This document shows positions 15,913 to 25,392 of a stretch of 64,000 nucleotides of DNA, in pieces. Numbering within the stretch: the stretch's first letter is position 1; every line of letters starts with the position of its first letter. The DNA comes from Actinoallomurus iriomotensis (GTDB lineage: Bacteria > Actinomycetota > Actinomycetes > Streptosporangiales > Streptosporangiaceae), in assembly GCF_030269445.1 (NCBI RefSeq), contig NZ_BSTJ01000009.1, positions 248,001 through 312,000 on the forward strand, in the 5' to 3' direction. A model generated the notes under the pieces. It saw only the letters and a list, made by a program, of their open reading frames with translations. It was not told where the DNA came from and made no database searches. Both the position numbers and the translations under genes were made by a program.

Positions 15913-18251
15913 CTATGTGTCTAGTGAGTCTCCGGTGAGGGTCGCCAGGCGAGTTTTGATCTCGTCGGCCAGTGGGTCGCCGAGATCGGTGAAGATGGCG
16001 AGCGCCTCCCTCCAGGACTGAAGTGCGGCGTCGGCCTGGTGGTCGGAGAGTTGAGCCTCTCCGATGTCAACAAGCGTACGAGCGGCCCCCCGGCGATCCC
16101 TCTTCTGCCGATAAATGCTTAGCGCCTGACGGTAGTGTTCTACCGCATCGACGAATCGGCGCATGTCATAGTAGACGGCACCGATCAGTCGCAGTGGCAC
16201 CGCCAGATCCCAATCGTTTGCAGTTTCTTTGAGGATCGATGCCGCCTGCCTATGACAGGAAATCGCTTCTTCTAGTTTCCCGGTATTTTGGTAGAGGACT
16301 CCGAGATCTTTCAACACTATTCCCTCGCCCCGCCGCTCGCCTGCGTTGCGGAATATTTCTAGGCCCGCTGGAAATGAGGGACGGCCTTGTCGGGTCGATT
16401 TAGATCTCTGTAGGAGCAGGCAAGCCCGTGATGGCAGAAACCCTCGGTCCACCACGTACCGGCGTTTTGGCTGAGCGGCAGTGCCCGTTGATGATGGTCG
16501 ATCGCCTCATCGAAGTGCCTTAGCTCCCAGTGCAGGTCACCAAGCTCAAGCAGTATTAGTGCCTCCGCGTTTTGATCGCCCAAGCGTCGGGCAGCGCCAA
16601 GGCCCAGCTGCAGGGATCCGAGCCATTCGTCTAGATCCCAGCGCAGTGAAAAGAAGGGAATAAGAACAATGGTTAGCTTCCATGCGGCGGGCTCGTAGCC
16701 GACCTCGGCGGCCTGCCGGACCGCGATGACCAGATTGGTCCGCTCCTGCTCGTACCACTCCAACGCCTCATCATGCGTTGAAAAGTCCAGAGGCGGATAC
16801 GAAGGGTCCACGGGGTCGATAGATACCTCATACACGTTGGGCTGAATGACACGCCGCGCCCTCAGGGCGGTATGTACGTACCAGTCGAGCATGCGACGCA
16901 CTGCTACGGTGCGTTCGGCCTCAGATTCATCCAACGTCGCGCGTTCTGCCGCGTAGACGCGCAGCAGGTCATGAAACCGGTAGCGGTTTCGTCTGGTCTG
17001 CTCCAGTAAGTGCTGGCTGGTAAGCGTATCGAGTAGTCGCCGGACTCGGGGTCCGGTCGATCCAGTGAGGGCTGCGGCGGCCTCGCCTGATAGGTCAGGA
17101 CCAGCATTCAGAGCTAGAAGCCTGAAGGTCCGTGCGGCGTCTGGCGGCAGCTTTTTGTAGGACCAGGAGAAGACGGTGCGTATTGCAGTCGTTTCATCGT
17201 CGTCGCTGGCCAGCGCGTCAAGGAGGTCACGCTCGTCTACGAGTTCCTCGACCAGGTCGGACAACATCAGGTGGGGGTGGGTGACCGCTCGGTCGGCGGC
17301 GATCCGTAGTGCCAAGGGGAGGTAACCGCAACGCCGGGCCAGCTCGGCCGTCATGTCCGGCTCTGCGTCTATGCGGGAGTCACCGATGACCTGCCTTAAC
17401 AAGTCCACAGCATGTTCGGGGGACAACACGTCGATGGGCACACGACCGACTCCTTCGCGGGCGGCCAGCCCCGAAAGGTGGCTTCGGCTGGTGATCAGCG
17501 TGAAGCAGCCAGCAGTTCCAGGAAGGAGAGGCCGGACCTGCTCGACACTGGCGGCATTGTCCAGTACCACCAGCATCCGGCGCCCGTTGAGCAAGCTGCG
17601 GAACAGTGCTGCCTGCACATCAAGTTCGGGAGGGATCTTCTCAGAGGGCACGTCGAGCGCCCGCAAGAATCCATCCAGGGCCTGCTTGGGGGTCATAGGT
17701 TGGCCCGAGTCATAGCCCCGAAGATTCACGAAGAGATCTCCGTCAGGGAAGTGCTCACGGATCTGGTGGGCCCAGTGAACCGCGAGCGTTGTCTTACCCA
17801 CGCCCCCGCTTCCGGCGATGGCAGAGATCACCACAGCGCGAGCATTGCCGCTCTTCGTTAGGAGCGAGTCGAGCGCCGCCAGGTCAGTCTCTCTACCCAC
17901 GAACGACGCAGGATCGGCGGGCAACTGCCGGGGCACCGGCAACCCGTCAGTCATACCGCGATCCATGCGGATGCCACCGCGAACGGCACCACCGCGCACA
18001 GCGCCAGATGCCGACACCACTTCAGGTGGCGACCCGGGATCCGCCGAGCCCGGCGGACTTACCGACTCTCCCGCGGCTGAAGCCTGCCCCAGCGAGGCTG
18101 CCAGCCACATAGCGATCGCAGCGATGACAGCCATTACGGCTTGCCACGGCCACGTCGAATCACCGCCCACCTGATTCACCGCGACCCCGGCAACCACCGC
18201 TCCCACGGCGCCAAGTCCCGACGCTAAACGACCCCATCGACGACCCCTCAT
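15913..18251 (-). pseudogene. Membrane-anchored NB-ARC-TPR protein broken by a 1-base frameshift
   Basis: The first frame (16359-18251, 630 aa) has two N-terminal membrane helices (~10-27 and ~34-54), a linker, an NB-ARC ATPase (GSGGVGKTT Walker A, MLVVLDNA Walker B, LITSRS, GYLPLALRIAA) and the first TPRs. It stops at TAG 16359-16361 in the middle of a TPR (AVPHFQRA). The next frame (15913-~16400) continues that TPR (LEIFRNAGERRGEG, then YQNTGKLEEAISCHRQA) to the end. Adding one C at GCC|TAG would restore QRALEIF, so a single base has been lost or a sequencing error made. Intact homologues (~770 aa) resemble AfsR/SARP-like STAND sensors without the SARP domain. It is divergent from the PIN gene at 18523. 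Confidence 0.82.
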
Positions 18252-18522
18252 GCACCACTTCTACCGCGCTAACGGCCGCACCAATCCAAGCCGCCGCAAC
18301 GGGCCAATGCCGATAAGAAGGGCCTGAGCGATGCGGCGAGACATCACGAACCGGCGGAGGACAACACGGATAGCGCGCCTTAGGACTCGGCCGGCTCTGC
18401 GCTCTGGACGTACATGCCGCTGGATGCCATGCCGCCCTACGATGAGTTGCTGATCTTAGGGGTGGGCCCCCGATCGGCGAGGGCTCGGAGTGACGTTTCT
18501 GTGCCCGGAGATACTTGGGGGC

Positions 18523-20010
18523 GTGAGCGCTCGCAGGAAGTCAGGGAATCGCCTCCTCCCCAAGGAGGTCCGGGAACGGCTGCAAGCCGTCGTGGTGGAC
18601 GCCAACGCCTATGGACAGGTCGGCCCCGACCTGTCCAGCCTTGCCGAGTTGGCCAAGGAGCTCTCCACGATTGGCATCCAGGTATGGGTGCCGGAGCCGG
18701 TCGCGTGGGAATGGGCCGATCACCTCGCCAATCAGTGGGCCGTTGCCCGTGCCGCGGTCCGCGAGGCGGCTCCGCTGCATAAGGCCGGGCTTCTTCCTGT
18801 CCTGCACTTCGAAGATCACTACAAGCATCGGGACGCTGTCGTCGACGCGTTCCTGGACCGGCTGAAGGCGATCCCCTATGTCGAGGTCGTGTCCCTGTCC
18901 GGGGAAAGCGCGCTCGAGGGCCTGCGCGATCAGGTTCTGCAGCGTCCGCCGGCCAAGAAGAAGTCCGAGGTGAAGACCGGTGGGAGTGATTCCGCCTGGC
19001 TGCGCACCGTCTTGGCCAAGGTCGGCGGGGCGGCCGATGCGCTGCTGTTCCTCAGCTCCGACGGTGATATCAAGCGGGCCTATGAAGCGTGGGGTCATCC
19101 GCCACCACTGTTGTGTAGCGTCCGCGATATCCGCGGGAGCCTGTTCGAGTACCTTCCGGCGAGCGTCGAGGACGAATGGCTCATCGCCGAGAGTCTCGTT
19201 GGCCGGATGCCGATCGATCTGCGAGCCTCCACCTCGGAGATAGACCGGGCCATCATCGACTCCGTCGTCGGGTTGACCGCTGCCCTCCGGTATCACCCCG
19301 ACGACGAGGGGATCACAGCTGCGCATCTCACCCGGTTGACCGCGCTGGCCGGCCTGAGCAGGGTGAAGCGCAAACGGGCTGATCTCGATCATGAGGACCC
19401 GTCCGGCCCGGATACGCGCATCTTCGTGGCCGATGTGTTCTTTCTCGCCGAAGCCGACGCGGTCCGGACCGTCCAGAACAGTCTTAGCGGTGAGGTCACC
19501 ACCACAGGCACCCAATCTGGAGCAGGGCTACTGGTGCGGGCCGCGATGACACTAACGATTCGGGACAAGGCGATCGAGACGATGCGCTCCGACGGGGAGG
19601 CGGTCGTATTCGCAACTCATCGCCGCTTCAGCGACTCTGATGAGGCCTGGTACGAGGTCGCTCAGGCGCTCTCAGCCGTGCCCGGACTGCGGATGCCCGA
19701 CGAGTGGGGCGAATATGCAGGCGAGGGTGACCAGCAAATCAGGGTCGCCGGCAGGGACCAGACCCTCGAACTGCACTGGTCTCGCAGTGAATGGGGCGCC
19801 TTGAGCGTCCGCATCGACGGTGAGGAAGCCACCGTGAGCTGCGAATACGACGGAACCGCCTGGTGGGGCGGCAAAGACGGCATGGACATGGAGCCGCCCT
19901 ACTATCTGTTCGCCGAGGTCCCCATGGACTACGCGCTCAACTCGGAGTGGGAGCTCCCCGCGTGGATCATCACCCAGCTCATCAAGCATCGCGACCAGCC
20001 TGACGCATAA
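18523..20010 (+). CDS. Large PIN-domain protein with uncharacterised C-terminal half
   Basis: A ~495-aa protein. The N-terminal ~190 residues are PIN-like: AVVVDANAYG (D26), VPEPVAWEW (E63), GGSDSAWLRTVLA (D156) and LLFLSSDGD (D180/D182), the acidic set of a metal-dependent RNase. The remainder has FVADVFFLAEADAV and a beta-rich C-terminus (VSCEYDGTAWWGG, PPYYLFAEVP) that I do not recognise. The frame is open from a GTG at 18490, but GTG 18523 is preferred because the extra 11 residues look non-coding. The family pattern resembles DUF4935-type PIN proteins of genomic islands. Defence or RNA processing is inferred. Confidence 0.65.
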   Translation: MSARRKSGNRLLPKEVRERLQAVVVDANAYGQVGPDLSSLAELAKELSTIGIQVWVPEPVAWEWADHLANQWAVARAAVREAAPLHKAGLLPVLHFEDHYKHRDAVVDAFLDRLKAIPYVEVVSLSGESALEGLRDQVLQRPPAKKKSEVKTGGSDSAWLRTVLAKVGGAADALLFLSSDGDIKRAYEAWGHPPPLLCSVRDIRGSLFEYLPASVEDEWLIAESLVGRMPIDLRASTSEIDRAIIDSVVGLTAALRYHPDDEGITAAHLTRLTALAGLSRVKRKRADLDHEDPSGPDTRIFVADVFFLAEADAVRTVQNSLSGEVTTTGTQSGAGLLVRAAMTLTIRDKAIETMRSDGEAVVFATHRRFSDSDEAWYEVAQALSAVPGLRMPDEWGEYAGEGDQQIRVAGRDQTLELHWSRSEWGALSVRIDGEEATVSCEYDGTAWWGGKDGMDMEPPYYLFAEVPMDYALNSEWELPAWIITQLIKHRDQPDA

Positions 20011-20043
20011 GAACCATCGTCGAGCCCAGGGAGAAGCCCGGCG

Positions 20044-20530
20044 GCGGGACTGTCTGAAAGGTCGTGGGCGGGCTGGTGATCGGCAGGCTGGAGCTGACGC
20101 TCTGGCCGGGAAAGATCACCGTGACCGACGCTGAAGAAACCAACGAGCAGGTGCCGGCGGCCGCTGGACTGGATGTCCAGCTGGCCGCCGAGCTGATCGA
20201 GCGAGCCAAAGCCCAGGGAGTATCGCTGGTCGGCCCGGACGGGTTGCTGGCCGGGATCACCAAGACGGTGCTGCAGGCCGCCCTGGACACGGAAATGACC
20301 GAGCATCTGGGCTATGAGAAGGGCGAACGCCCGGTCCGGCCGGACGGGAACCACCGCAATGGTCACTCGCCCAAGACGGTACTGACCGAGGTCGGATCGG
20401 TTCCGCTGCAGGTTCCACGCGACCGGGCGGGGCAGTTCGAGCCGAAGACCGTGCGCAAGCACGCCCGCCGGGTCGAGGGGTTCGATGAGGCGATCATGTC
20501 TCTGTATGCCAAGGGGCTTACGACCGGTGC
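20044..20530 (+). pseudogene. IS256 (mutator)-family transposase, 5' fragment
   Basis: From GTG 20121 the frame gives VTDAEETNEQ..., then GLLAGITKTVLQAALDTEMT, HLGYEKGE, NHRNGHSPKTVLTE and QVPRDRAGQFEP, the N-terminal third of IS256-type transposases. Similarity stops after YAKGLTTG at about 20527, where the sequence switches to unrelated DNA; the DDE catalytic part is missing. GGGACTGTCTGAAAGG near 20046-20061 looks like the left terminal repeat. The remnant cannot move by itself. Confidence 0.8.
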
Positions 20531-20833
20531 CCGCGCCGTCTGGTCGCGGGCTCTATGCGGGCCACATCCGGCTATCGGCAGAAGACATGGCTTGGGTGAC
20601 AGTGATGCATTGACTGTTGAAGATGGCCGTATGGTTCGGCGGGAGCAGCATGAACGGCTTGAACGCTGGCAGGCAAGCCTAAAATCTTCCCGGGTCCGCC
20701 CCCGCCGACTTGAAGCCGTACGACTATAAGAGTCGAGAATCTGTGACCGCGTCCTACGCAAGGGATTACGGCAGGTGAACATCTCGTTCCGTGCCGATGA
20801 GCCCCGGACCTGCCCCGAAGTCAAGGAGCCCCC

Positions 20834-22750
20834 ATGTCCTTTACTGAGCACATCGCACCGGTCTTCCGTGCGGCTATGGAGGTCTTGCGGGAGGAGGGTC
20901 GCCCCATGCAGCCTGCCGCGGTACGGGAGGCGGTCGCGGAGCGGGTCGTCATCGATCCAGAGCAGCAGAGACCCAACGCGCACGGTCAGATTCGATGGCA
21001 TGCCCAGTTGGGATTCCGTACCGGAGAGGCGGCGTCGCTCGGATGGATGACCAAGAGAAACGGCTGGGCGATCACTCCAGCCGGGATCCAAGCGTTGGAG
21101 GAATTTCCTGGAGCCGAGCTCTATCGTGCGTTGGTTCGTCAGTACCGCGCACGGCGCCAAGCGGTCGAGACTCGATCGTACGCCGATCCCCGATGGAAAC
21201 TGGTGCGGGAAGCGCTCGCCCAGGTGACCTCTGGTTTCTGGACGACCTATGGAGACCTCGCCGAGTTGGCGGGCATGTCGGCGCAGTCGGTGGGCGGTTT
21301 CATGGCCGAGGCAGGGGCTCCGGGGGCACACCGTGTTCTGCAGGCGAGCGGCAAGATTTCCCCTGGGTTCCGCTGGCCGGACCCGGAGCGGACTGACGAT
21401 CCGCGCGAGATGCTGGAGCGGGAAGGGCTGAAGTTCGACCAGGCCAATCGGGCGGATCCCGCGAGACGGATCACCGCCGAGAAGTTCCGGACGATGCTGT
21501 CCCGGGAGGGGGTACTGCCGACGAAGGAGCCTGAGGTGTTCGACGAGCCCGGTGGGCTTCCGGACCCCTTCGATCAGTTCCAGCAGAACATCAGCTATGC
21601 GCGCCAGCTCGTTGGCGGAGGCAAGAATCTTGAACGCCTCGGGGTCGGTGCCTTCGACGTTACCGACCTCTATCGCGCGGCCTGGACCCAGTCCGTTGCA
21701 GCACTCGATCATTGGGTCACCAGGGAAATCATCGACCGAGGCGTCATTCTCGCGCTGCAACCGGGGATGCCGCGCCCGGCCAAGTTCGGCAAGCTGACCA
21801 TGCCCGTTGCGTTGTTCGAGAAGATTCACCATCACGCTGCGCCGCTCGCAGACGTGTTCCGGGATCACCTAGCGCGGGAGTTCGAGTTCAAAACCTTTCA
21901 GAACCCTGAGAAGATCCAGGAGGGATTCGCGCACGTCAGCGATGTCAAGCTCTGGGTGAAGGTGGCGGAGATTCTCACAAAGCAGGATCCGAGCTCCCCA
22001 GTGACGTCCGATGAAGTTCGGACCAGGATGCGCGAGATCGCTCGGCGCAGGAACAACATCGCCCATACCGCCGACCATAATCCTGAACAGCCCGAACAGA
22101 AGCTGCCCATCACCGCGAGAGAAGCTGAAGAGACCATCGACTGGCTCGAGTCGATGGCGATTGCGATCCAAGAGGCTCTTGGCGATCCGCCACCGGTTGT
22201 CGACTATGACTCCGCGCCGACGGAAGCAGGCACGCTGGGGGCCGTGCCAGAACCCGCCAGCGAGCGTCTTGCGGAGACATCGCGCACGAACCACCAGTGG
22301 GACGAGGAAAGCCTCCTTCAGGCCATCACCCAGTACTGTCCTGAAGAGGTCGCACGAACACTTCGGGAGGTGTACAGACACGCGGAGCGTCATCCCGCAT
22401 TCCGCGGTTACCACTACGGCGAAGGCGAGTACCCCTCCGTCACGGCCCAGTTCAGCATCGGAACCGACGAGGCGGCGGCCTGGAGCATTTACACCGGCGT
22501 GAGGAAGTCCGTACTCTCGGTCAACTTCGCGGCGATGCGCGACCGTGCTGTCTCGACCAAGATCCTCGCTCAACTGGCACACGCCTTGTCGGACCTCCCA
22601 GGCTGGAAACATGTGCCCCGGCAATTGGAGGCGGCGGACTACGACGAGCGTGTCTCGATCGAACCGGACGCGCTGGCCGAGCGCGAAACGGCCGACATCG
22701 TCGTCGACGCGTTCAACGCCCTCCTAGCCTCAACTGGCACCAGGGCATGA
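20834..22750 (+). CDS. Winged-helix + alkyltransferase-like + HEPN fusion, candidate defence protein
   Basis: A 638-aa protein with an unusual domain string. Residues 1-92 are a winged helix resembling the N-terminal domain of Mrr restriction proteins. Residues ~118-200 match O6-alkylguanine-DNA alkyltransferase/ATL (TTYGDLAELAG, SVGG, HRVLQASG, EMLEREGLKF), with the catalytic PCHR replaced by GAHR, so it should bind alkylated or flipped bases without repairing them. Residues ~245-450 are helical with R406-NNIA-H411, the RxxxxH motif of HEPN RNases. The last ~150 residues are unrecognised (AAWSIYTGVRKSVLSVNFA). ATG 20834 follows AAGGAG. This suggests DNA-modification sensing coupled to RNA cleavage; that coupling is inference. 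Confidence 0.7.
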   Translation: MSFTEHIAPVFRAAMEVLREEGRPMQPAAVREAVAERVVIDPEQQRPNAHGQIRWHAQLGFRTGEAASLGWMTKRNGWAITPAGIQALEEFPGAELYRALVRQYRARRQAVETRSYADPRWKLVREALAQVTSGFWTTYGDLAELAGMSAQSVGGFMAEAGAPGAHRVLQASGKISPGFRWPDPERTDDPREMLEREGLKFDQANRADPARRITAEKFRTMLSREGVLPTKEPEVFDEPGGLPDPFDQFQQNISYARQLVGGGKNLERLGVGAFDVTDLYRAAWTQSVAALDHWVTREIIDRGVILALQPGMPRPAKFGKLTMPVALFEKIHHHAAPLADVFRDHLAREFEFKTFQNPEKIQEGFAHVSDVKLWVKVAEILTKQDPSSPVTSDEVRTRMREIARRRNNIAHTADHNPEQPEQKLPITAREAEETIDWLESMAIAIQEALGDPPPVVDYDSAPTEAGTLGAVPEPASERLAETSRTNHQWDEESLLQAITQYCPEEVARTLREVYRHAERHPAFRGYHYGEGEYPSVTAQFSIGTDEAAAWSIYTGVRKSVLSVNFAAMRDRAVSTKILAQLAHALSDLPGWKHVPRQLEAADYDERVSIEPDALAERETADIVVDAFNALLASTGTRA

Positions 22751-23005
22751 CGCAACCAGTGCTCCAACGCCGGCGACCGTGCCCAACACGAGCTTCAGTA
22801 CGTCCAGGAGCTCTCCGACCGAAAGCGCCGTGTGCGTGGTCAGCCGCGGGAACCCTAGTACGGCCAGGGTCACAGCTGTCACGAGCGTCAAACCGACCAT
22901 GGCACCAGCGCTAGCGACAGCCAATGCCCGTCCGATTGGTCATAGGCCCGCAGCGTCTTCCCGCATGCGCCGCCGTTCCGGCTCCCCATCCTTCTCCTCC
23001 GTCAT
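22730..23005 (-). pseudogene. 5' remnant of a pentapeptide-repeat membrane protein gene
   Basis: On the minus strand an ATG at 23003-23005 opens MTEEKDGEPERRR and stops after 21 residues. In another frame follows a two-helix stretch (VGLTLVTAVTLAVLGFPRLT, then ELLDVLKLVLGTVAGVGALV). This pairing is the usual N-terminus of actinobacterial pentapeptide-repeat proteins, before the repeats. The similarity ends at ~22745 inside the 3' end of the HEPN gene, so insertion of that gene seems to have removed the rest. Confidence 0.5.
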
Positions 23006-23455
23006 GAGTCGACGGTAGGTAGGTAAGAGCCATCGATGAGCCAAACGTCCGCATGCGGCCCACTCGCGACGTCTTTAGGAAGCAGAGCAGAGCCGCTCAC
23101 GGTGACCTGGCTCACCACGAGAGTCGTGGGGAAGAGAAGTTCAAACCCCGCGGATCGCTGGTAACGGTCCACCATCCTGCGGCCAGGCCGCGGCTACACG
23201 TCAACCGTCTGTCGTTTCTTGCCAGGTCAGGATGCTAAGCACACAACCGTTCCTAAACCGTGTGTCTGTCGACCGTCGCAGTCGGAGAGCGGCTCACTGT
23301 CGGCTGCCTGAGCCCGTCTATGGTCTAGACGTCCAGGTGGAGCGTCCCGGAGCGTGCACTTAGCGTTCAACTAGCCAGGGTGAACAGGGGTCAATAGGGG
23401 TCACTCGCGACGCAGCCGCTGCCGCAAGTCAGGGCTGCTGAGGGCCGGTTCCCCT
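23006..23455. other. Non-coding interval with short direct repeats
   Basis: No gene is visible. AGGGGTCAATAGGGGTCA at 23386-23403 is a tandem repeat of the type often seen near actinomycete integrase or attachment regions. GTCTAGACGTCC at 23325-23336 includes a single GACGTCC box. Nothing else can be supported. Confidence 0.35.
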
Positions 23456-23620
23456 TCAATTCCCAAGCTGACAGTAGGGAGGTCGGTTGCCGCCAGTCCG
23501 TTCTGGGCATTTTGGCCCGTCTTTGAGCAGGCAGAGCTGTGTGCAGCGGTGGGTGACGTGTTCGTTGCAGTGCGGGTGGTTACGGCAGGGCGGTGTACTG
23601 GATAGTCTCCGGGGGCGCAT
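23456..23620 (-). CDS. Small Cys/His-rich protein, possible zinc binder
   Basis: A 54-aa frame starting MRPRRLSSTPPCRNHPHCNE with six cysteines and four histidines in 39 residues (CRNHPHC, HRC, C, KC, YC). GGAGGGG lies 9 nt before the ATG at 23618-23620, which favours translation. It is divergent from the lipoprotein gene at 23647. No family is recognised; it could also be a fortuitous frame. Confidence 0.4.
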   Translation of the reverse strand: MRPRRLSSTPPCRNHPHCNEHVTHRCTQLCLLKDGPKCPERTGGNRPPYCQLGN

Positions 23621-23646
23621 GTTCGGTTTCCCCTCCTGGAGGAAGC

Positions 23647-24309
23647 GTGGGTCGCCTGATTCGTTGTGATGTCGTGTTGGCGACCGTCGTGCTGATCGCT
23701 GCCCTTTCGGGGTGTTCGGGAACCGCACCGAACAGCCCAGGCTCGGGAGGCCACGCGGGTGGGCCGGGCCAGAAGGCGCCGGGAGTGATCCCGATGGGGC
23801 CAGGTCCTCAGCATCCCTACACCGTGCAGGCCCAGCCGCCGGCCGACAGTTGCCACTACCGCCACACCGGGGACGGGCAGCCACTACCTGATGTGTCGTG
23901 CACGCCGGGTGCCTTGAATCCTGATGTCACCCAGGCGAGCCTCGCGACGACGATCTGCCGCAAGGGCGGGTTCACCGGCGGCATCCGCCCGCCAGCCAAC
24001 ATCACCGACAAGGAAAAGCGCGCCAACGCGCTCTCCTACGGCTACACCGCTTCCTTGCACGACGCCGAATACGACCACCTGGTCAGCCTCGAGCTGGGCG
24101 GGGACCCCGACGACCCGCGCAACCTGTGGGTCGAGCCGCCATCTCCCGGCCACCGGGTGGGCGCGGGTCCGAACAACCCCAAGGACGCCGTCGAGACCCG
24201 CCTCCACACTGCCGTCTGCGCAGGGAGGGCCACTCTGTCTGCCGCCCAGCAAGCTATCGCTACCGACTGGACTACAGCCGAATCCACTCTCGGTATCAGC
24301 CGAGACTGA
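23647..24309 (+). CDS. Secreted lipoprotein with HNH-like motif
   Basis: A 220-aa protein starting at GTG 23647 after GGAGGA. The first 26 residues are a lipoprotein signal with lipobox LSGC. The mature part has a Pro/Gly-rich linker and a C-terminal region YDHLVSLELGGDPDDPRNLW resembling the DH...N of HNH/Endo VII-type nucleases. Related actinobacterial exported proteins share this D-H-L-V-x-L-E-L-G-G...NLW block. Whether it is catalytic is unknown. If active outside the membrane it could digest DNA or act in competition. It converges on the 24509-24823 gene. Confidence 0.65.
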   Translation: MGRLIRCDVVLATVVLIAALSGCSGTAPNSPGSGGHAGGPGQKAPGVIPMGPGPQHPYTVQAQPPADSCHYRHTGDGQPLPDVSCTPGALNPDVTQASLATTICRKGGFTGGIRPPANITDKEKRANALSYGYTASLHDAEYDHLVSLELGGDPDDPRNLWVEPPSPGHRVGAGPNNPKDAVETRLHTAVCAGRATLSAAQQAIATDWTTAESTLGISRD

Positions 24310-24508
24310 CACCACCTCGCGACACCTCACCGGCACACGACACTCGGCGGCGCGATGAGGCCCCGATACGCCCGCCAGCCTTCGCCCTGGATCCGCTTCC
24401 CCTTGGCCATCTCGGTGACTAGTAGGTCGCCGTTGCCGAGGCGGGCTTTCTTAGATGTTGCCCGCCTGCCACGAGTGTCCCCAGCGCACAGGCACACTTC
24501 CCGGGCAG

Positions 24509-24823
24509 TCAAGTCCCAGCCGCCTGCTCGTCCTCGCGGTTGAAGTCCTCGATGGCATCTCTGATTAGCTTGATCCATTCGACGCGGTCGCCATGCTCGC
24601 GGGTCCTGCCCTTGCAGACGTAGTTATACGCCATGTAGATGGGGCTGGAGCACCACTTGTCGATGTACTTCTCGTTTTGAAGAATAAGGGCGATGGCGAG
24701 TTGTTTTTCCAGCGTCAAATGGGGTGACGGTTCGTTGTTGTTGCATTTCCTCGCCCATAGGACATGTGGGGCAAGGCTACGCGCGAACTCCAGCTCAGCC
24801 TTGGTCAGGCGAGTGCGGCCCAT
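24509..24823 (-). CDS. Hypothetical protein, 104 aa
   Basis: A soluble protein starting MGRTRLTKAELEFARSLAPH, containing LTLEKQLAIALILQNEKYID and a C-terminal acidic helix. AAAGGAG stands 8 nt before the ATG at 24821-24823, which decides this start over an upstream in-frame one. It follows the excisionase-like gene by 38 bp in the same direction and is probably co-transcribed. I do not recognise the family. Confidence 0.6.
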   Translation of the reverse strand: MGRTRLTKAELEFARSLAPHVLWARKCNNNEPSPHLTLEKQLAIALILQNEKYIDKWCSSPIYMAYNYVCKGRTREHGDRVEWIKLIRDAIEDFNREDEQAAGT

Positions 24824-24861
24824 GACCTGTTCTCCTTTCAGAAAGATGGAGCGGACCCGCG

Positions 24862-25221
24862 TCACGCTGTTCGGCGGCGACGGAGCGTCGTTCGTTTGAG
24901 CAGGATGCGTCGCATGGTGCCGTAGCTGTAGTCGAACTTGTCGGCGACCTGGCGGATGCTCCAGCCCTGGTCATAAAGACGGACGGCATCGACCTCGAGC
25001 TGTTCCTGGTCCGCCTCTTTCGGCGTGGTCGTGCTCTGCAGGAACGCTCGGATGTCTGCTAACCGGTAGCGCCGGTGGCCGCCGGGGGTCAGCACGTTGG
25101 GCGTCAGCTTTCCGGTTCGGGCCCACACGGCGAGGGTGGCCACGCTCACGCCGCACAGTTCGGCCGCCTCGCGGGGCTTGAGCAACTCGTTGTCCGGCCG
25201 GTCCGGTGATATCGAAGGCAC
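24862..25221 (-). CDS. Excisionase-like MerR-type DNA-binding protein with second HTH
   Basis: About 119 aa. Residues ~12-60 are a MerR/excisionase winged helix (LLKPREAAELCGVSVATLAV, then GGHRRYRLADIRAFL). Residues ~75-110 are a second helix-turn-helix (DAVRLYDQGWSIRQVADKFD). The start is taken at GTG 25219-25221; the frame stays open further upstream and no ribosome site is clear, so the exact start is uncertain. A partial copy of the second HTH lies at 10997-11113. AICE excision factors have the first module; the extra HTH could recruit another site. It lies 1.3 kb from the attR-like tRNA fragment. Confidence 0.7.
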   Translation of the reverse strand: MPSISPDRPDNELLKPREAAELCGVSVATLAVWARTGKLTPNVLTPGGHRRYRLADIRAFLQSTTTPKEADQEQLEVDAVRLYDQGWSIRQVADKFDYSYGTMRRILLKRTTLRRRRTA

Positions 25222-25392
25222 AGCAAAGACCAATCTCAGTTGGGGAGAAAAGGAAGGGGGCGAAGGTGCGCCGGTCCCGGCAACTAGCGCAGCCTCCGCA
25301 GGACCGCGCGGGGCTGGTGGACTGCCCCGGCCGCGGTCTCCCGCATCCGCCCCAGCCACCTCGCATGCGCACGAAGCAGCCGGAACGCAGAC

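Noticed and set aside
18001-20010. NB-ARC-TPR, large PIN and neighbouring island genes as one known defence operon
   Set aside because: The genes are divergent or separated by scars and IS fragments; no operon structure supports a single described system.
20363-21868. 501-aa open frame on the minus strand
   Set aside because: It is antisense to the IS256 fragment and the HEPN gene, has no conserved pattern, and its length follows from GC-rich codon bias.
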